A stretch of 64,000 bases of DNA from Siphonodentalium dalli. Its lineage: Eukaryota; Mollusca; Scaphopoda; Gadilida; Siphonodentaliidae. The notes beneath the pieces were generated by a model. That model worked only from the letters and a program-made list of their open reading frames with translations. It was not told where the DNA came from and ran no database searches. Made by a program: the position numbers and the translations under genes. The DNA is taken from contig CP136063.1 of assembly GCA_032622095.1 (NCBI GenBank), positions 118,006,723-118,070,722 on the forward strand, read 5' to 3'. This document shows, one piece after another, positions 34,109-44,469 of the stretch; position 1 is the stretch's first letter, and each line of letters starts with the position of its first letter.

Positions 34109-35716
34109 GTATTTGTCTCCCGCCCAAACAATTTTCAGCGTGGGTTCCGTTTGTTCCATTTGAACAATAATCAAAGATTTAAAAGATTTTTGGTATGTGA
34201 GTTCACAAAATATCCATCAAATATTTTTATTATTATTTCCGATCAATTGAGTCGTTTCTGATGACTGTCCAAAAATAAAAAATTAGATCGGTTGCATTCC
34301 ATGAAAACTGTTAATGTTTTGATTTAGCACCTATTATGATTAATACATTGGTATTGAAGGCTCTATGTTCCATATTGGCTCTTCCTCTTGACTCGTTGAT
34401 ACACTACCCAAAGAAGTAACTTGTCTTGTATTCGGATCTCAGATAACCTATGCCAAGTATTTGAACTAAAAGGGCCATGTCAGATTAGGTTGTACTTGTG
34501 GGTTACCTATAGAACTACTTGTTTTGTCCATACCACTTTTTTGCATACCTGTGCTGGTTATATTTTGTCACAGATAATAGTCAAACCCATGCCTTTCAAG
34601 CCATATAGTTTACTCTCATACCCACTTGCTGGAAGTTATCTTTGTATATCTTTGCATATGCGAAAGCGTTCCACACATATAAATGTCAGACCAACTCACA
34701 TCCATACTCCATTGAACACAACAAAATCAACATCCAGTTCTTATATTTACACTCTTGCAAATTAAAAGAGCATTTAGCACCCGTTTTGAATGATATTCTG
34801 TTATTGCATTACAAATTGTGTCTATATAATATTAAAACAATTTGGGGCCCCGCATGTGTTGTCACATGACATTATTTCAACCAACCAACATCTTCCAATC
34901 AGGTTCCACAGCATGAATGCTTGTAGGATTGTAAGCGCCCCTATAAAATAAAAACCAAATTACAATATTAATATGAATGAGTACATGTGATTTACAAATA
35001 TAATATGACATAATTACAATGAGCTCAAGTGGATGGACGGAGATCGGAGGGTGGGCTGGTTTAATGCAATTGAGTGGAATGATTGATGCTAACGTTGCGT
35101 GGCTTTAAATGCTATGGGGTCATAATGTTATGAAAAATGAAGGCTAAATAAATTAAATGGATATCACCGTGTTTATTCTTAAGAAATCGGCAGTGAAAGG
35201 CCTATCCAGGGGTAGGTGGCCTGGATAGAAAGAGTAGTTAGATTGATACGCAAGAGAAAATAGTCCTGACAAACTTTGTGTCTGACTAGAACATAATACA
35301 GATTTTCTTTACAAACATGACACGAGTGGAATAATTTGTTAATAGTATGATAGAGATGATAAAATATATGAAACCTGGGATGCTCCAGTTCTGTGTGAGT
35401 TCAAATTAATGCTCAAAAGGTAATGATGCAAACTGACCTTCTTAGTTTGGCTGACACCCATAGCTTCACTATTCCTCCTTCTTAGCATGTACAATTATTC
35501 AATACTCGATTTGTTATTCGATTCGATATTAATTTGAAAGCTTTGTTTCAAAAATGTTTGAATATCTAAAATGATGAATTTAGGATAAAACATTACAAAA
35601 AAGATGACATGTATTTATTATCAGATGTCTAAATATAACATGAATGGATCCCTTTAACACCTTCCTCCATGTATTTTAAACACTATTTTTTTTTTTTTTT
35701 TTTTTTTTTAACACAG
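34109..35716 (+). other. RNF213-like intron, 1.6 kb
   Basis: GTATTT donor and a long T-run (35683-35709) before ACACAG. A GGTATGTGAGTTCA fragment of the 175-bp repeat family sits at 34190-34205. No other repeat or exon was recognised. The open frame at 34421-34765 has no known relative. Confidence 0.85.
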
Positions 35717-35852
35717 GTTGATATCTTCTTTCGAAGAGCTCTAAAATCGGGCACAGCAAAGCTCTTCTGCTTGATGAATGCTGACAACCTTAGTTATGAA
35801 GTGTGTGAAAAGGCTGAAGAGAAGCTGGAAAAATACCTGAAAAATATTTCAG
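35717..35852 (+). CDS. RNF213: RNF213-like exon (VDIFFRRALKSGTAKLFCLM)
   Basis: Acceptor ACACAG|GTT and donor TCAG|GTGAGC, phase 0 in, phase 1 out. Reads VDIFFRRALKSGTAKLFCLM, then NADNLSYEVCEKAEEKLEKY, ending YLKNIS. This is the conserved 'FWRRA.....LYCLVNADLLSYEV' segment of RNF213 in AAA1. The preceding T-run of over 25 bases is an unusually pure polypyrimidine tract. Confidence 0.93.
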
Positions 35853-36230
35853 GTGAGCTCTCTTTGTGAGATGTTTCATTGTTAATCACCTATTTTTTTA
35901 AATGCTGTATTTTAATATGTGATCAATATTTCCAACTAAAGTCTGTTGACCAAAACGAAAGGATATTCTGTGTTTGTGTTCATGTTTTTGAAAATTACAG
36001 ACTGCGTTTAACTCCAGTTTAGGACAATTTTTGTTATACTTTTATGAACATTTTGAATAGATTTGTTGGGTTCTGGGTAACATTCATTTTGATAAGCTGA
36101 ATTGAATGAAATTGTATACATGGTGTTGAAGCATTACAACCGAAAATACATGATTTGTTTCAATTACCTGGAAACATTTTAAAGTTGTCAACAATAAACA
36201 CAAATTCATAGAAATTGCTACCATTTTCAG
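35853..36230 (+). other. RNF213-like intron, 378 bp
   Basis: The shortest intron in the window and the only one with no recognisable mobile element. Confidence 0.9.
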
Positions 36231-36417
36231 ATCATAGCTATCGATTGGTTGTGATTTGTACGTCAGAGAATGAATACCATTCACATCTTGTTTCCTACCT
36301 GGACCGCTACAAACGGGACATGCCTGTCATCAAAACCACTGCTCAGGTCAAAGATTACTTGCAACGGAAACTCAAGGTGTTTGTGAAACCGTCAGCGTCT
36401 CAAGTCGATTTCAATGG
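36231..36417 (+). CDS. RNF213: RNF213-like exon (YRLVVICTSENEYHSHLVS)
   Basis: Acceptor CATTTTCAG|AT and donor AATGG|GTGAGT, phase 1 in, phase 2 out. DHSYRLVVICTSENEYHSHL then YLDRYKRDMPVI, KDYLQRKLKVF and ASQVDFNG. The YxLVVICS.E and 'V.PSASQVDF.GSG' blocks are conserved in the family, and the latter leads into the P-loop of the next exon. The GG|A codon across the junction restores Gly. Confidence 0.93.
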
Positions 36418-36778
36418 GTGAGTGAAAAAAGGTCATCAATTATTTGCATATAGAATAAGTAGAATCATGAACAGGCTATGAGACGTTATGTACACACAAT
36501 AAGTAACAATGCATTTTATCAAATGTATTATCTACATATTGAGAACAGTTTCAAAAAGCTTGATATGCGATCAATGCTAAATCTAAGAGTTTTAAGGTAA
36601 AGATCTAATGTTGACTCCATATCGAGGTTGAAACTACTAAATCCTCAATATGTATATCATACACTTGCTATTGCCAATGATAAGGGTTGTTGGGGCCGAA
36701 AGCTACAGGAAAGAAGAGTGCATTGTTTATATTGTATTTGCATATAGTTTACACCCCTTTTCATTTAACCCTTTGAAC

Positions 36779-38789
36779 CCGACTGGCCGCAAAAGCGGCC
36801 AGCCAGAAAACGTTCATACACCCGACATTCAGTGACATCATAAACCTATGTGGCATGTGTATACATGTTATAACCATTGTTATATCCACTTATATATATG
36901 TAAATGATTCCAAGGAACTTCAGCAGTACCATGGGTGCATGTGTATGAGTTTGTTGCCGACTAGTTGGGGTAGAAAAACATGCGCATGCGCACAGCGCAG
37001 AATTCAACAAACGTACATTATTTGAAGCGATTCGGGTAAAGCTCTACATTGTTGGATTCACAGGGCAATGGTGTCATTTGATCATTTGGGGTATTTGCTT
37101 AGCAACCGTTGCTACCCTTACCGTACTGACCCGCGTTTAGGCCCAGGGGGCCTTTGTTTTATTTGAGCTCAAAAATCCAAGTGGGCTTAAACTCGGATAT
37201 GGCCCTTTGCAAACCAAAAATCCTAAGAAATCGGGACAGTAAAACTGATGAAAGCCGATCTAACGCCGATTATTTGGGAATTTTTTCAATTAAATGTGAA
37301 TATTAAAATATTATAATAACACTTTAAGTCTTGTAGATTTATTGGCCAACATTCCCATGTTAAAATGACACTATTATGTAAGTAGTCTTGACTGACAGCC
37401 GTCTTGTTCCCAAAGTGTATGCTTGGAGTCAGGAATGCCCTGGTTATTATGTAGGCCTAAGCGGCAGTGTGGGTTATCTATAGTCTATAGTTTATATCAA
37501 TGTTCAGATTTAATCCGATTAGGAAAACAATAAGCCCGGCGCTTTATTCGTGATCCATCATCCATTGTCTACTTAGAGGATGTTACAATGGTGACTAATT
37601 GCATGTTTAACAAAAGCCAGTGAGTGCAGGGTGAGTGTAATTATTTAACAGCACTGACAAGGCAGTTGTATTTCTACTAAAACGGCATTCTGAACTCCTC
37701 GACCTGTGACCTCTGGGGGCAAACGGTGACGGAATCTGACGAGGTTTGCCGAATGCTAAAACGTATACAAAAGCAAGTGTTTGAATATTTTGGTTTCGAG
37801 TGAATAAAGATGTCGTAGTTTGGAAGACATTGCTGTTAAATGACAAGTCCCCCCCCTTCTGCTCCATTATGATACCCACTGTGTGTTTACATAACCAAGA
37901 GGCCAGTTCTTTGTGTTTGGCCACATGTAGGAACATACAGGTCTACGTTGTCACTGAACACAAAAAATATGTTTTTACAGTAGGCCTACCGGTACTGTAG
38001 TTGGAACAGGTGCGCTTTGATTAAACTTAAAAGTATTGCACGCGCATAACCGCACATGGCTTTTAAATCAAGTGGGTTCTATTGTATTTTATGTCTGTTA
38101 ACGTTTGGGAAGTATAATTGAATAAACAAATGAGAATTTATATTAAGATTCACTTTATTTTATTTCATTTAATATTATCACTTACCTACGAATTATAACT
38201 TTCCATTTTTCGTGGCATTCTCGCCGTCACCGATCGTTTGTGAATATACTTCTTGGAATTATTTATTTGGGGAGTATCATTAGCAAATACTTACTTACCA
38301 CTGCTGAAATTGAACAACATTTGGGGTGGGCTTAAACACGAATATACCCCTGTGCATGGAATTTGGCCAAAATATATGAGTGGGCTTAAACACGGGCATG
38401 GGCTTTGAACCGGGTCAGTACGGTAAATACAAGTTAGGATCAGACTTCTGGCCAGATATATCTCAAATTTCACAATAGGGTGTTGACTGCATCAAATACG
38501 CCATTTCCTTGGGCTGAATTACAACCGTAAAAGCTATAATTGTATTTTACTTTCAATATCGGGTAAATGCCTAGCAACCGTTACCAGGGAGTGACCATGT
38601 GGCAATGTAACCGGATCGTAAAATAATCAGTGGTCCATGGAGAACATACATCTAAAGTTTCAGAAAGGTGACACCACTTGAACATAAACAACACCACCAT
38701 ACATCTAAACACTGGCTACAATATAAAAAATACCACTGGGAGCCCAGGGTCAGGGTGCCGATCGTTGTGGGGAGCCAGGGTTCAAAGGG
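36779..38789. mobile_element. TTAA-bounded element, TIR CCCTTTGAACCC
   Basis: TTAA (36775-36778) CCCTTTGAACCC at the left and GGGTTCAAAGGG TTAA (38790-38793) at the right: a perfect 12-bp inverted repeat with a TTAA duplication, the piggyBac-type signature. A CTGGCCGC...GCGGCCAG hairpin lies inside the left end (36782-36802). Its core was itself hit by the element at 37121-38423. The short motif TAGCAACCGTT recurs on both sides of that nested insertion (37101 and 38572). Non-coding. Confidence 0.85.
37121..38423. mobile_element. Nested TA-flanked element, TIR CCGTACTGACCCG
   Basis: TA-CCGTACTGACCCG (37119-37133) and CGGGTCAGTACGG-TA (38411-38425): a 13-bp perfect inverted repeat with TA on each side, as in Tc1/mariner-type MITEs. 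The arms extend imperfectly: AAGTGGGCTTAAACTCGG (37180) against an inverted GTGGGCTTAAACACG pair (38327, 38382). It contains 23 bp identical to a stretch of the foldback element at 42844. No transposase recognised. Confidence 0.8.
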
Positions 38790-39068
38790 TTAAGTACATT
38801 AAATTGTATGAGAATGTTGAGAACACGCTGTCATCTTTCTTTAACTGTTTCGGCTCACTGAATCAGTAGTAGTCATGTGACTATGTATCAACTCATAAAT
38901 GTTTGCCTACAACCCGCACATAATTTCCACTAATTCCGGTCATAAGCCTTTGGTTATCAGCATTATTTACCAGAGCCTCGCACATTTTGAACTATCTGAA
39001 CTGATAAATACAAAGTGCTATGTTTCCTCAATTTTATAAATGTGAAATGATTTCCTTCCTGCTGTTAA

Positions 39069-39450
39069 CCCTTTACCCAACAAACCGACTAAAACTGGCC
39101 AAATAAAGCTTCAACAGCCTAAAATATCTTGGGTCTGTCTCAATAAAACCATACAAATATGGATATCATTGGAACCGGCTCATTGACCACATTGTGATGG
39201 TTATAGTTATGCCCTGTGCCAATGCATTCTCTTATATATGCGAATCGACCATAGGTCACCTCGCATATATAAGAGAATGCATTGGCCTAAAAAAAATCTT
39301 TTTTTACCATTTTTTCTTACATTCTTTAACAATTTTATAATTTTTAATGTGTTAAGCCAATGCATTCTCTTATATATGCGAGGCGACCTATGGTCGACTC
39401 GCATATATAAGAGAATGCATTGGCACAGGGCCCTTCTGTTGGGTAAAGGG
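39069..39450. mobile_element. TTAA-bounded MITE with two 69-bp palindromes
   Basis: TTAA (39065-39068) CCCTTTACCCAACA and a right end TGTTGGGTAAAGGG TTAA (39451-39454): a perfect inverted repeat of 13-14 bp. Inside, 39218-39286 and 39356-39424 are each hairpins with 26-bp arms (GCCAATGCATTCTCTTATAT / inverse) and are also inverted copies of each other. Its left end equals that of the 19507 interval. Confidence 0.92.
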
Positions 39451-40175
39451 TTAATTGAAACTTAAAGATACACAACCGAATTAACGCTCTTAAATTACTG
39501 TTTCTTTGGCTTCGGGGGTAAACAAATATTTGATTCGAGCTGAGGAACCCACCCATCAAAGCTCAGAGTGATCAGATATAAATTTTTGAAGTTTGTTATT
39601 TCTCGAAATGTGCAATTATTTGTGGTCCAGAATAACGTCAAACGGACAGTCTCAGACAAAATTGCAGATGAAGATGGATAACTCTAAAATCAAGTGGTAA
39701 TACGGCCAAATTTTGTGATACTCAAGTGATATTTTGTTGAACAAAATGTTGATAAATAACACGTTTTGGGAAATTTGACATCATAGACAGTGGTAAGCAT
39801 TATTTTGTTGCAATTGATCGATACTGATGACTAACGCATATTTTGAAGAAATATTGTTGTTGTATCTTGATGATATGGGGACTGTCTGATCGGATTGAGT
39901 ACCTTTAATCACCATTTTATATAATGTAGGTAGAGTTTTCCAATACAAGTTCATTAGAGACTCTGAGCTCTGACCCTCTCTGAGGCATCTGTGGAGGCAA
40001 TTATACCATTAGTGCTGAGATTACTATCTCTGTATATACCAACTCTGCCCAAATCTTCAACAATGCAGTGCTTGTCTCGCTGCAGCTAAATGCTGCACAC
40101 ATATGCCAAAATGTTTTTGACTGGATTTTGTGGAAATATCCACTTCTCACATATATTTCACTTTCATAACTTTAG

Positions 40176-40407
40176 ATCTGGTGTTCGGGTTGTCAAGTCA
40201 GGCCGTCCAGGGGTAGGAAAAACTCTGTACAAAAAGAGAATAGCTCAGAAGCTGGAGACTGCTATGCCAAAGACATCTCACCATCTCATGATTCCAATCA
40301 TCGGAAATACAGTTGATGTGCAAGAAGTAATGGAAGAATTGATTGAAACTCTGAAATACCCAGGAGAAAATATATCTGAGCTAATTCACCTGGATGTCTA
40401 CTATGAT
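40176..40407 (+). CDS. RNF213: RNF213-like exon with the P-loop GRPGVGKT
   Basis: Acceptor ATAACTTTAG|A and donor GAT|GTGAGT, phase 2 in, phase 0 out. Reads SGVRVVKSGRPGVGKTLYKK, a canonical Walker A (GxxxxGKT). Then come RIAQKLETAMP, TVDVQEVMEELIETL and ELIHLDVYYD. In family alignments the ELIHLDV strand sits where Walker B would be, and here D is followed by V, not E. Nucleotide may be bound but hydrolysis is unlikely. From its order before the DPSW block this is probably the AAA2 equivalent, a module known as ATP-bound but not catalytic in mammalian RNF213. The numbering is inference. Confidence 0.94.
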
Positions 40408-41270
40408 GTGAGTTTGACTGTCCATCCGTTGGTCCATGTTTCCTTCGACGTAAGCCAGCATGTTATATTGGTAGGATGATCAATGCTAATTTACATCAAG
40501 GACTATTCCCCCTTACTCTGCTTTTCAAACTTTTAAGCGTTGTTGACCTGCATATCTAAAATCACCAATAATGGTAATAAAATGTCACAAAATCATTTGA
40601 CCTTTGAGATTATCTCGGCTTATTTCGTCGTTCCGGAAAAACGTTAAAATGTCACAATAGGCTTGTTTCTCATCTCTTTCCACTCATCCATCATCAATCA
40701 ATAGCATTTTGTTAAAACTATTTTAATTATTTAAATATTTTTATGCCAAACATGAGTTCTTCATTGTCGTCCTGAAATATAGTTGTATATAATGTACCCG
40801 GTAATTTGTAAAATGGAAAATATGTACATCGTGTAGCGTACAGTGAGGGAAATGTTTAACTAACAAGTAATATGGGACCACATGCAATTTAAAATAACAC
40901 TTCGGGACTTCTCTAAATGTAAACAAAACACCTTAAGATATCACTAAAACAATAGCATTCTGAGTTGATTTGTATGATAAAGTCAATTAAAATTGATGAA
41001 AAATTACGCCACTGGATATGGGCATAAAGTCTTCTATAGAAGAGTAACAGAAATGTATTGTACTTCTAATAGGGGTATATCTGAGAAATTATTTTGTTTA
41101 CCCTTTATAAACATTGTAGTCACAAATATAATTTGCATGTATTGCTTTTTTTAATTTTATTGATAAATTGGCGTCTGCTATATTTTGTGATATTTTATGA
41201 ACATAAAGTCATGTGAATGTAAAAAAAATATTTTTCATACAGAACTGAAGATTTAGTTTTTGTCTTCAAG
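40408..41270 (+). other. RNF213-like intron, 863 bp
   Basis: GTGAGT donor and TGTCTTCAAG acceptor. AT-rich, with no mobile element recognised. Confidence 0.85.
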
Positions 41271-41414
41271 GTTCTGGATGGTTTAGATTATTTGCTGTTT
41301 AACCTTGTCATTCTGGGATGCCTGGCAAATGACAATGGCCACGTTTACATGAAACAGGACATTCATCACTACCTGATCGAAACAACTGTCATGTCAGCAT
41401 CAAAACAGGAAAAG
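41271..41414 (+). CDS. RNF213: RNF213-like exon (LLFNLVILGCLANDNGHVY)
   Basis: Acceptor GTCTTCAAG|GTT and donor GAAAAG|GTTTGT, phase 0 at both ends (48 codons). Reads VLDGLDYLLFNLVILGCLAN then DNGHVYMKQDIHHYLIET and SASKQEK. This matches the helical 'FLF.LLILG.L.D.NG..W' segment after the non-canonical Walker B. The donor is GTTTGT, weaker than the others, ahead of the longest intron. Confidence 0.9.
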
Positions 41415-41557
41415 GTTTGTTTATGATGATATTTTCATAATTAATGTCATTTGAAGTCCTTTTGATTAACATTAAACCAGAAAATCACATATCTGAATCT
41501 GAAAAACTGCATATTCAGCGATAATTTAAGAAATAAAATAATTTAATCGTGTTTTAA

Positions 41558-42598
41558 CTCGTTTGGGACATGATTCTTATGGGAAAACATTACTCACAGA
41601 CGAGATTGTTTGCAGAAATGCTTACTTTTATATCATTTTATAGCAATTTATGCATTTAATTAATGTTGGGTCACACCATTTGTCATGACAGAATTCTCCA
41701 CTTGACAACTCATACTTTATGGGTGATCATAGTCTGTAAATTTTCCATAAATTTTGGGTAGATACCATCAAATTGTGACCAGTTGCCAGGGCAACCAATT
41801 TTTGCAAAATTACACATTTGGGGCTGTAATTTCGCTGTATGACAAGATGTTTGCGACATTTGGAATCAAATGTAATTTCCAAAGATATAGGATCTGGGAA
41901 TATATTTAAATTGCTTTCCATTCTGGTTCCTTCTGCCGAAGGGGCCAAGATCCACCTGCCATGGACCGACCTAGCAAGTCACCAGCACGGAATTTGTACT
42001 TATATTTATTGTCCTGACTTGTAAAAGTTTATCACAAGCGTGTAGTCTGGCGCGGGTGTACTTTTAATTTGGTGGTTGACAACCAATGCCCACAGCATTG
42101 TAAAATGCTAAACAAAACAAAGAAACAACATGCAGTTTGACCCAACTACAAAGCAAACACGTTACTCAAGTCTGTGCCATTTGGTTTCATTTATCAGAAA
42201 TTTGAGGACATTCGGCGCCATTTGGCTGCATGCACTCAATGGGAAGTAACTCTAAATTAACTAAGCACATACTATGGCTGTGTTTGTGTGATCAGAATGT
42301 GCAGTAAAAAGAGTGAGTGCCAACCAAAAACTTGTCTAAGCATCTGCGGCTTACTGGGCGCCACCATTTTGGAACAATGACGTCACAAATCATGGCATGC
42401 GACCCTCAACATGACGCCAAAATAGGTTACATTGTCCTGGACCCCTCACTGAGCGATCGGCCTATATTGGAAACATTTAATTATAAAAGAATCATTCACT
42501 GATAACAAGTGCATAAAATATGATATGGATATATCCGTTTCCCGTCCTGTAGGTAATATTTTGGGAAACGGATATATCTGTTTCCCATTCTTAACGAG
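41558..42598. mobile_element. TTAA-bounded element, ends CTCGTT
   Basis: TTAA (41554-41557) CTCGTTTGGGA and AACGAG TTAA (42599-42602): a 6-bp inverted repeat plus further subterminal similarity (TGGGA...TCCCA). Near the right end, GATATATCCGTTTCCC (42528-42543) and its exact inverse (42563-42578) form a hairpin. Weaker end match than its relatives at 36779 and 39069. No coding sequence recognised. Confidence 0.5.
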
Positions 42599-42843
42599 TT
42601 AAAAAATATGAATTTTGCGAAGAATAAAATGTGGATATAAGGCCAAAAAAAAAAGTGTTTTGATTCTTGGGCAATTTTTTTTGAGAATCGATGAGGGAGC
42701 GAGGGTTTTATTTTTATTTTTTATTTTTGTTATGGGGATAATGCCCATAGTTAGCATGGGTTATTATACCTTCCCAGGTTAAGAAAATCTAAGGAGAACA
42801 TTGTTTTGATATAAACTAATGTATTCCACTACAGGCCTCAGCC

Positions 42844-43956
42844 TATGGCAAGCCGTTTTCACATTTTCGATTGATTTAGACTTAAGTCCAATTATTTGGA
42901 CTTAAGTCCAAATAATTGGACTTAAGTCCAAATAGCGAATTGGACTTAAGTCCAAATACCACATAATTGTGAATTCGGCGAGGAATTGGACTTAAGTCCA
43001 ATTGATTTGGACTTATGTCCAAATACCGATATTTTCATCTATTTGGACTTAAGTCCAATTCCTCGCCGAATTCACAATTATGTGGTATTTGGACTTAAGT
43101 ACAATTCATTTGGACTTAAGTCCAATTCATCTGTATAAGAAACACCCCCATCAGATATTAAGCAGGTCTGGTTTTGCTCATAGGGCGGAGTTGTGGGAAA
43201 ATGGCCGTTTACATTTCTGTTCTTCATAATTGTCACAACATTGTTTCAACTGCGTTGATTTCCCAAACTATCGTCAAAGCACTCTTTCATGTTTGTCAAA
43301 ACTCGCTTTCGTGTCTGTCAAAACATTACATCGACTGAGTTGACATCGCTTGAGGTGGCCTCACTGACCATGCTTCACTGATCAGTCAAAGCATTCTTTG
43401 ATGTCTGCATTTTATTAGTATGGTGGGTAAATGTCCGGTGGGTAATTGTCCGGGTGGAGAAAGGGGAGTCACTCTAATCTATTGTTTTGGCATAATTCGA
43501 CTTTCGAGTACACCCTTATTACATTGACTTTGAAAATCGAGCAAATTATACAAATAAGACACTTAGTAAATGCAATAAACGAAACTGCGTGTAGCCTACA
43601 CTACATGCTGTCAAATAACAATTGAATCAAGTCGTGAATTAATTTTACTTCATTCATGCATGCAGTTAGCATTTATTAAGATGCCAATTCGGATTCGAAA
43701 CATTTTCAATCTCGGCATGCCGAAAACAAGCCACGTGGCAAAGGGGACGTACGGAGTTAGTCTTGGAGTCAGGAATGCCCTGGTCAATGGACTGTCAATC
43801 AAAACTTGCAGGAATATACCATTACAAAGAAGGGGACTATCGTTTCAAACCAGATGAATTGGACTTAAGTCCAAATGAATTGGACTTAAGTCCAAATCAA
43901 TTCGCTAATTGGACTTAAGTCTAAATCAATCAAAAATGTGAAAACGGCTTGCCATA
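42844..43956. mobile_element. Foldback element with GGACTTAAGTCC palindromes, TSD TCAGCC
   Basis: The termini TATGGCAAGCCGTTTTCACA and its inverse (to 43956) are flanked by identical TCAGCC (42838-42843 and 43957-43962). Both ends carry arrays of the 12-bp palindrome GGACTTAAGTCC, about a dozen exact or one-off copies in all, joined by A/T spacers. Next to the left array lies a larger palindrome: 64-bp arms 42938-43001 and 43043-43106 with one mismatch and a 41-bp spacer. The middle (43140-43850) is unique sequence with no recognised protein. Confidence 0.88.
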
Positions 43957-43967
43957 TCAGCCTAGGG

Positions 43968-44065
43968 GTCCAGAACAGGGAGACTTGAAGTCTCCCTCCA
44001 GGAAATTTAGGGAGACTTCAGGAAATTTAGGGAGACTTCAGGGAGAAGTGGGGAGACTACCAAAA
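43968..44065 (+). repeat. Short AGGGAGACTTCAGG repeats
   Basis: GGAAATTTAGGGAGACTTCA is repeated twice with partial copies on each side (GGGAGACTTGAAGTCTCCC is palindromic). Related to the TAGGGAGATTT subterminal repeats of the hAT elements at 18107 and 48309, so this may be an eroded element end. Confidence 0.6.
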
Positions 44066-44469
44066 ATTGACAATTTTCAAATATCGCTTTATTTTATAAC
44101 ATCTGACAATAAAAAATTTAAAAAGATAAAATAAGAAATAAAACTAAAAAAATTTGACTTTATCTGAAATTAGCTTAATTAATTGTTATTATACATTTAA
44201 AATTTTTGTAAATGTTTTGTGTAGCTATCATTTAAGCAAGACAATTATCAAGTTACAGTAGTAGTTAATTTTTTAACTAAATGAAAGTAGTATTATTTCC
44301 TAGACTGCAGCTTGGAAGATACGTTTTTGTACAGTCTGAATTATGATGCATGTAACTTTGTAAGTTTAATTTGGTCACGGCTGTAATGTGGGTGTCCGCT
44401 AAAATAAACAATAAGGACTAACTAACAAAGGAGTTGCAAAAGCTTTTATTAATTAATGGCCTCCCTTAA

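Larger units (their letters stand above)
36418..40175 (+). other. RNF213-like intron, 3.8 kb
   Basis: GTGAGT donor and ACTTTAG acceptor. It contains a TTAA-bounded element with a nested TA-flanked element (36779-38789) and a palindrome-rich TTAA element (39069-39450). 38800-39060 and 39460-40170 show nothing recognisable. Confidence 0.85.

Noticed and set aside
34421-34869. Two open frames in a short RNF213-like intron
   Set aside because: The composition is AT-driven, no domain is visible, and the flanking exons join perfectly without them.
42870-43945. Regularly recurring palindromic repeats resembling a CRISPR array
   Set aside because: The GGACTTAAGTCC copies have spacers of 5-30 bp of A/T words that are themselves repeated and inverted, the host is eukaryotic, and target duplications mark it as a foldback element.
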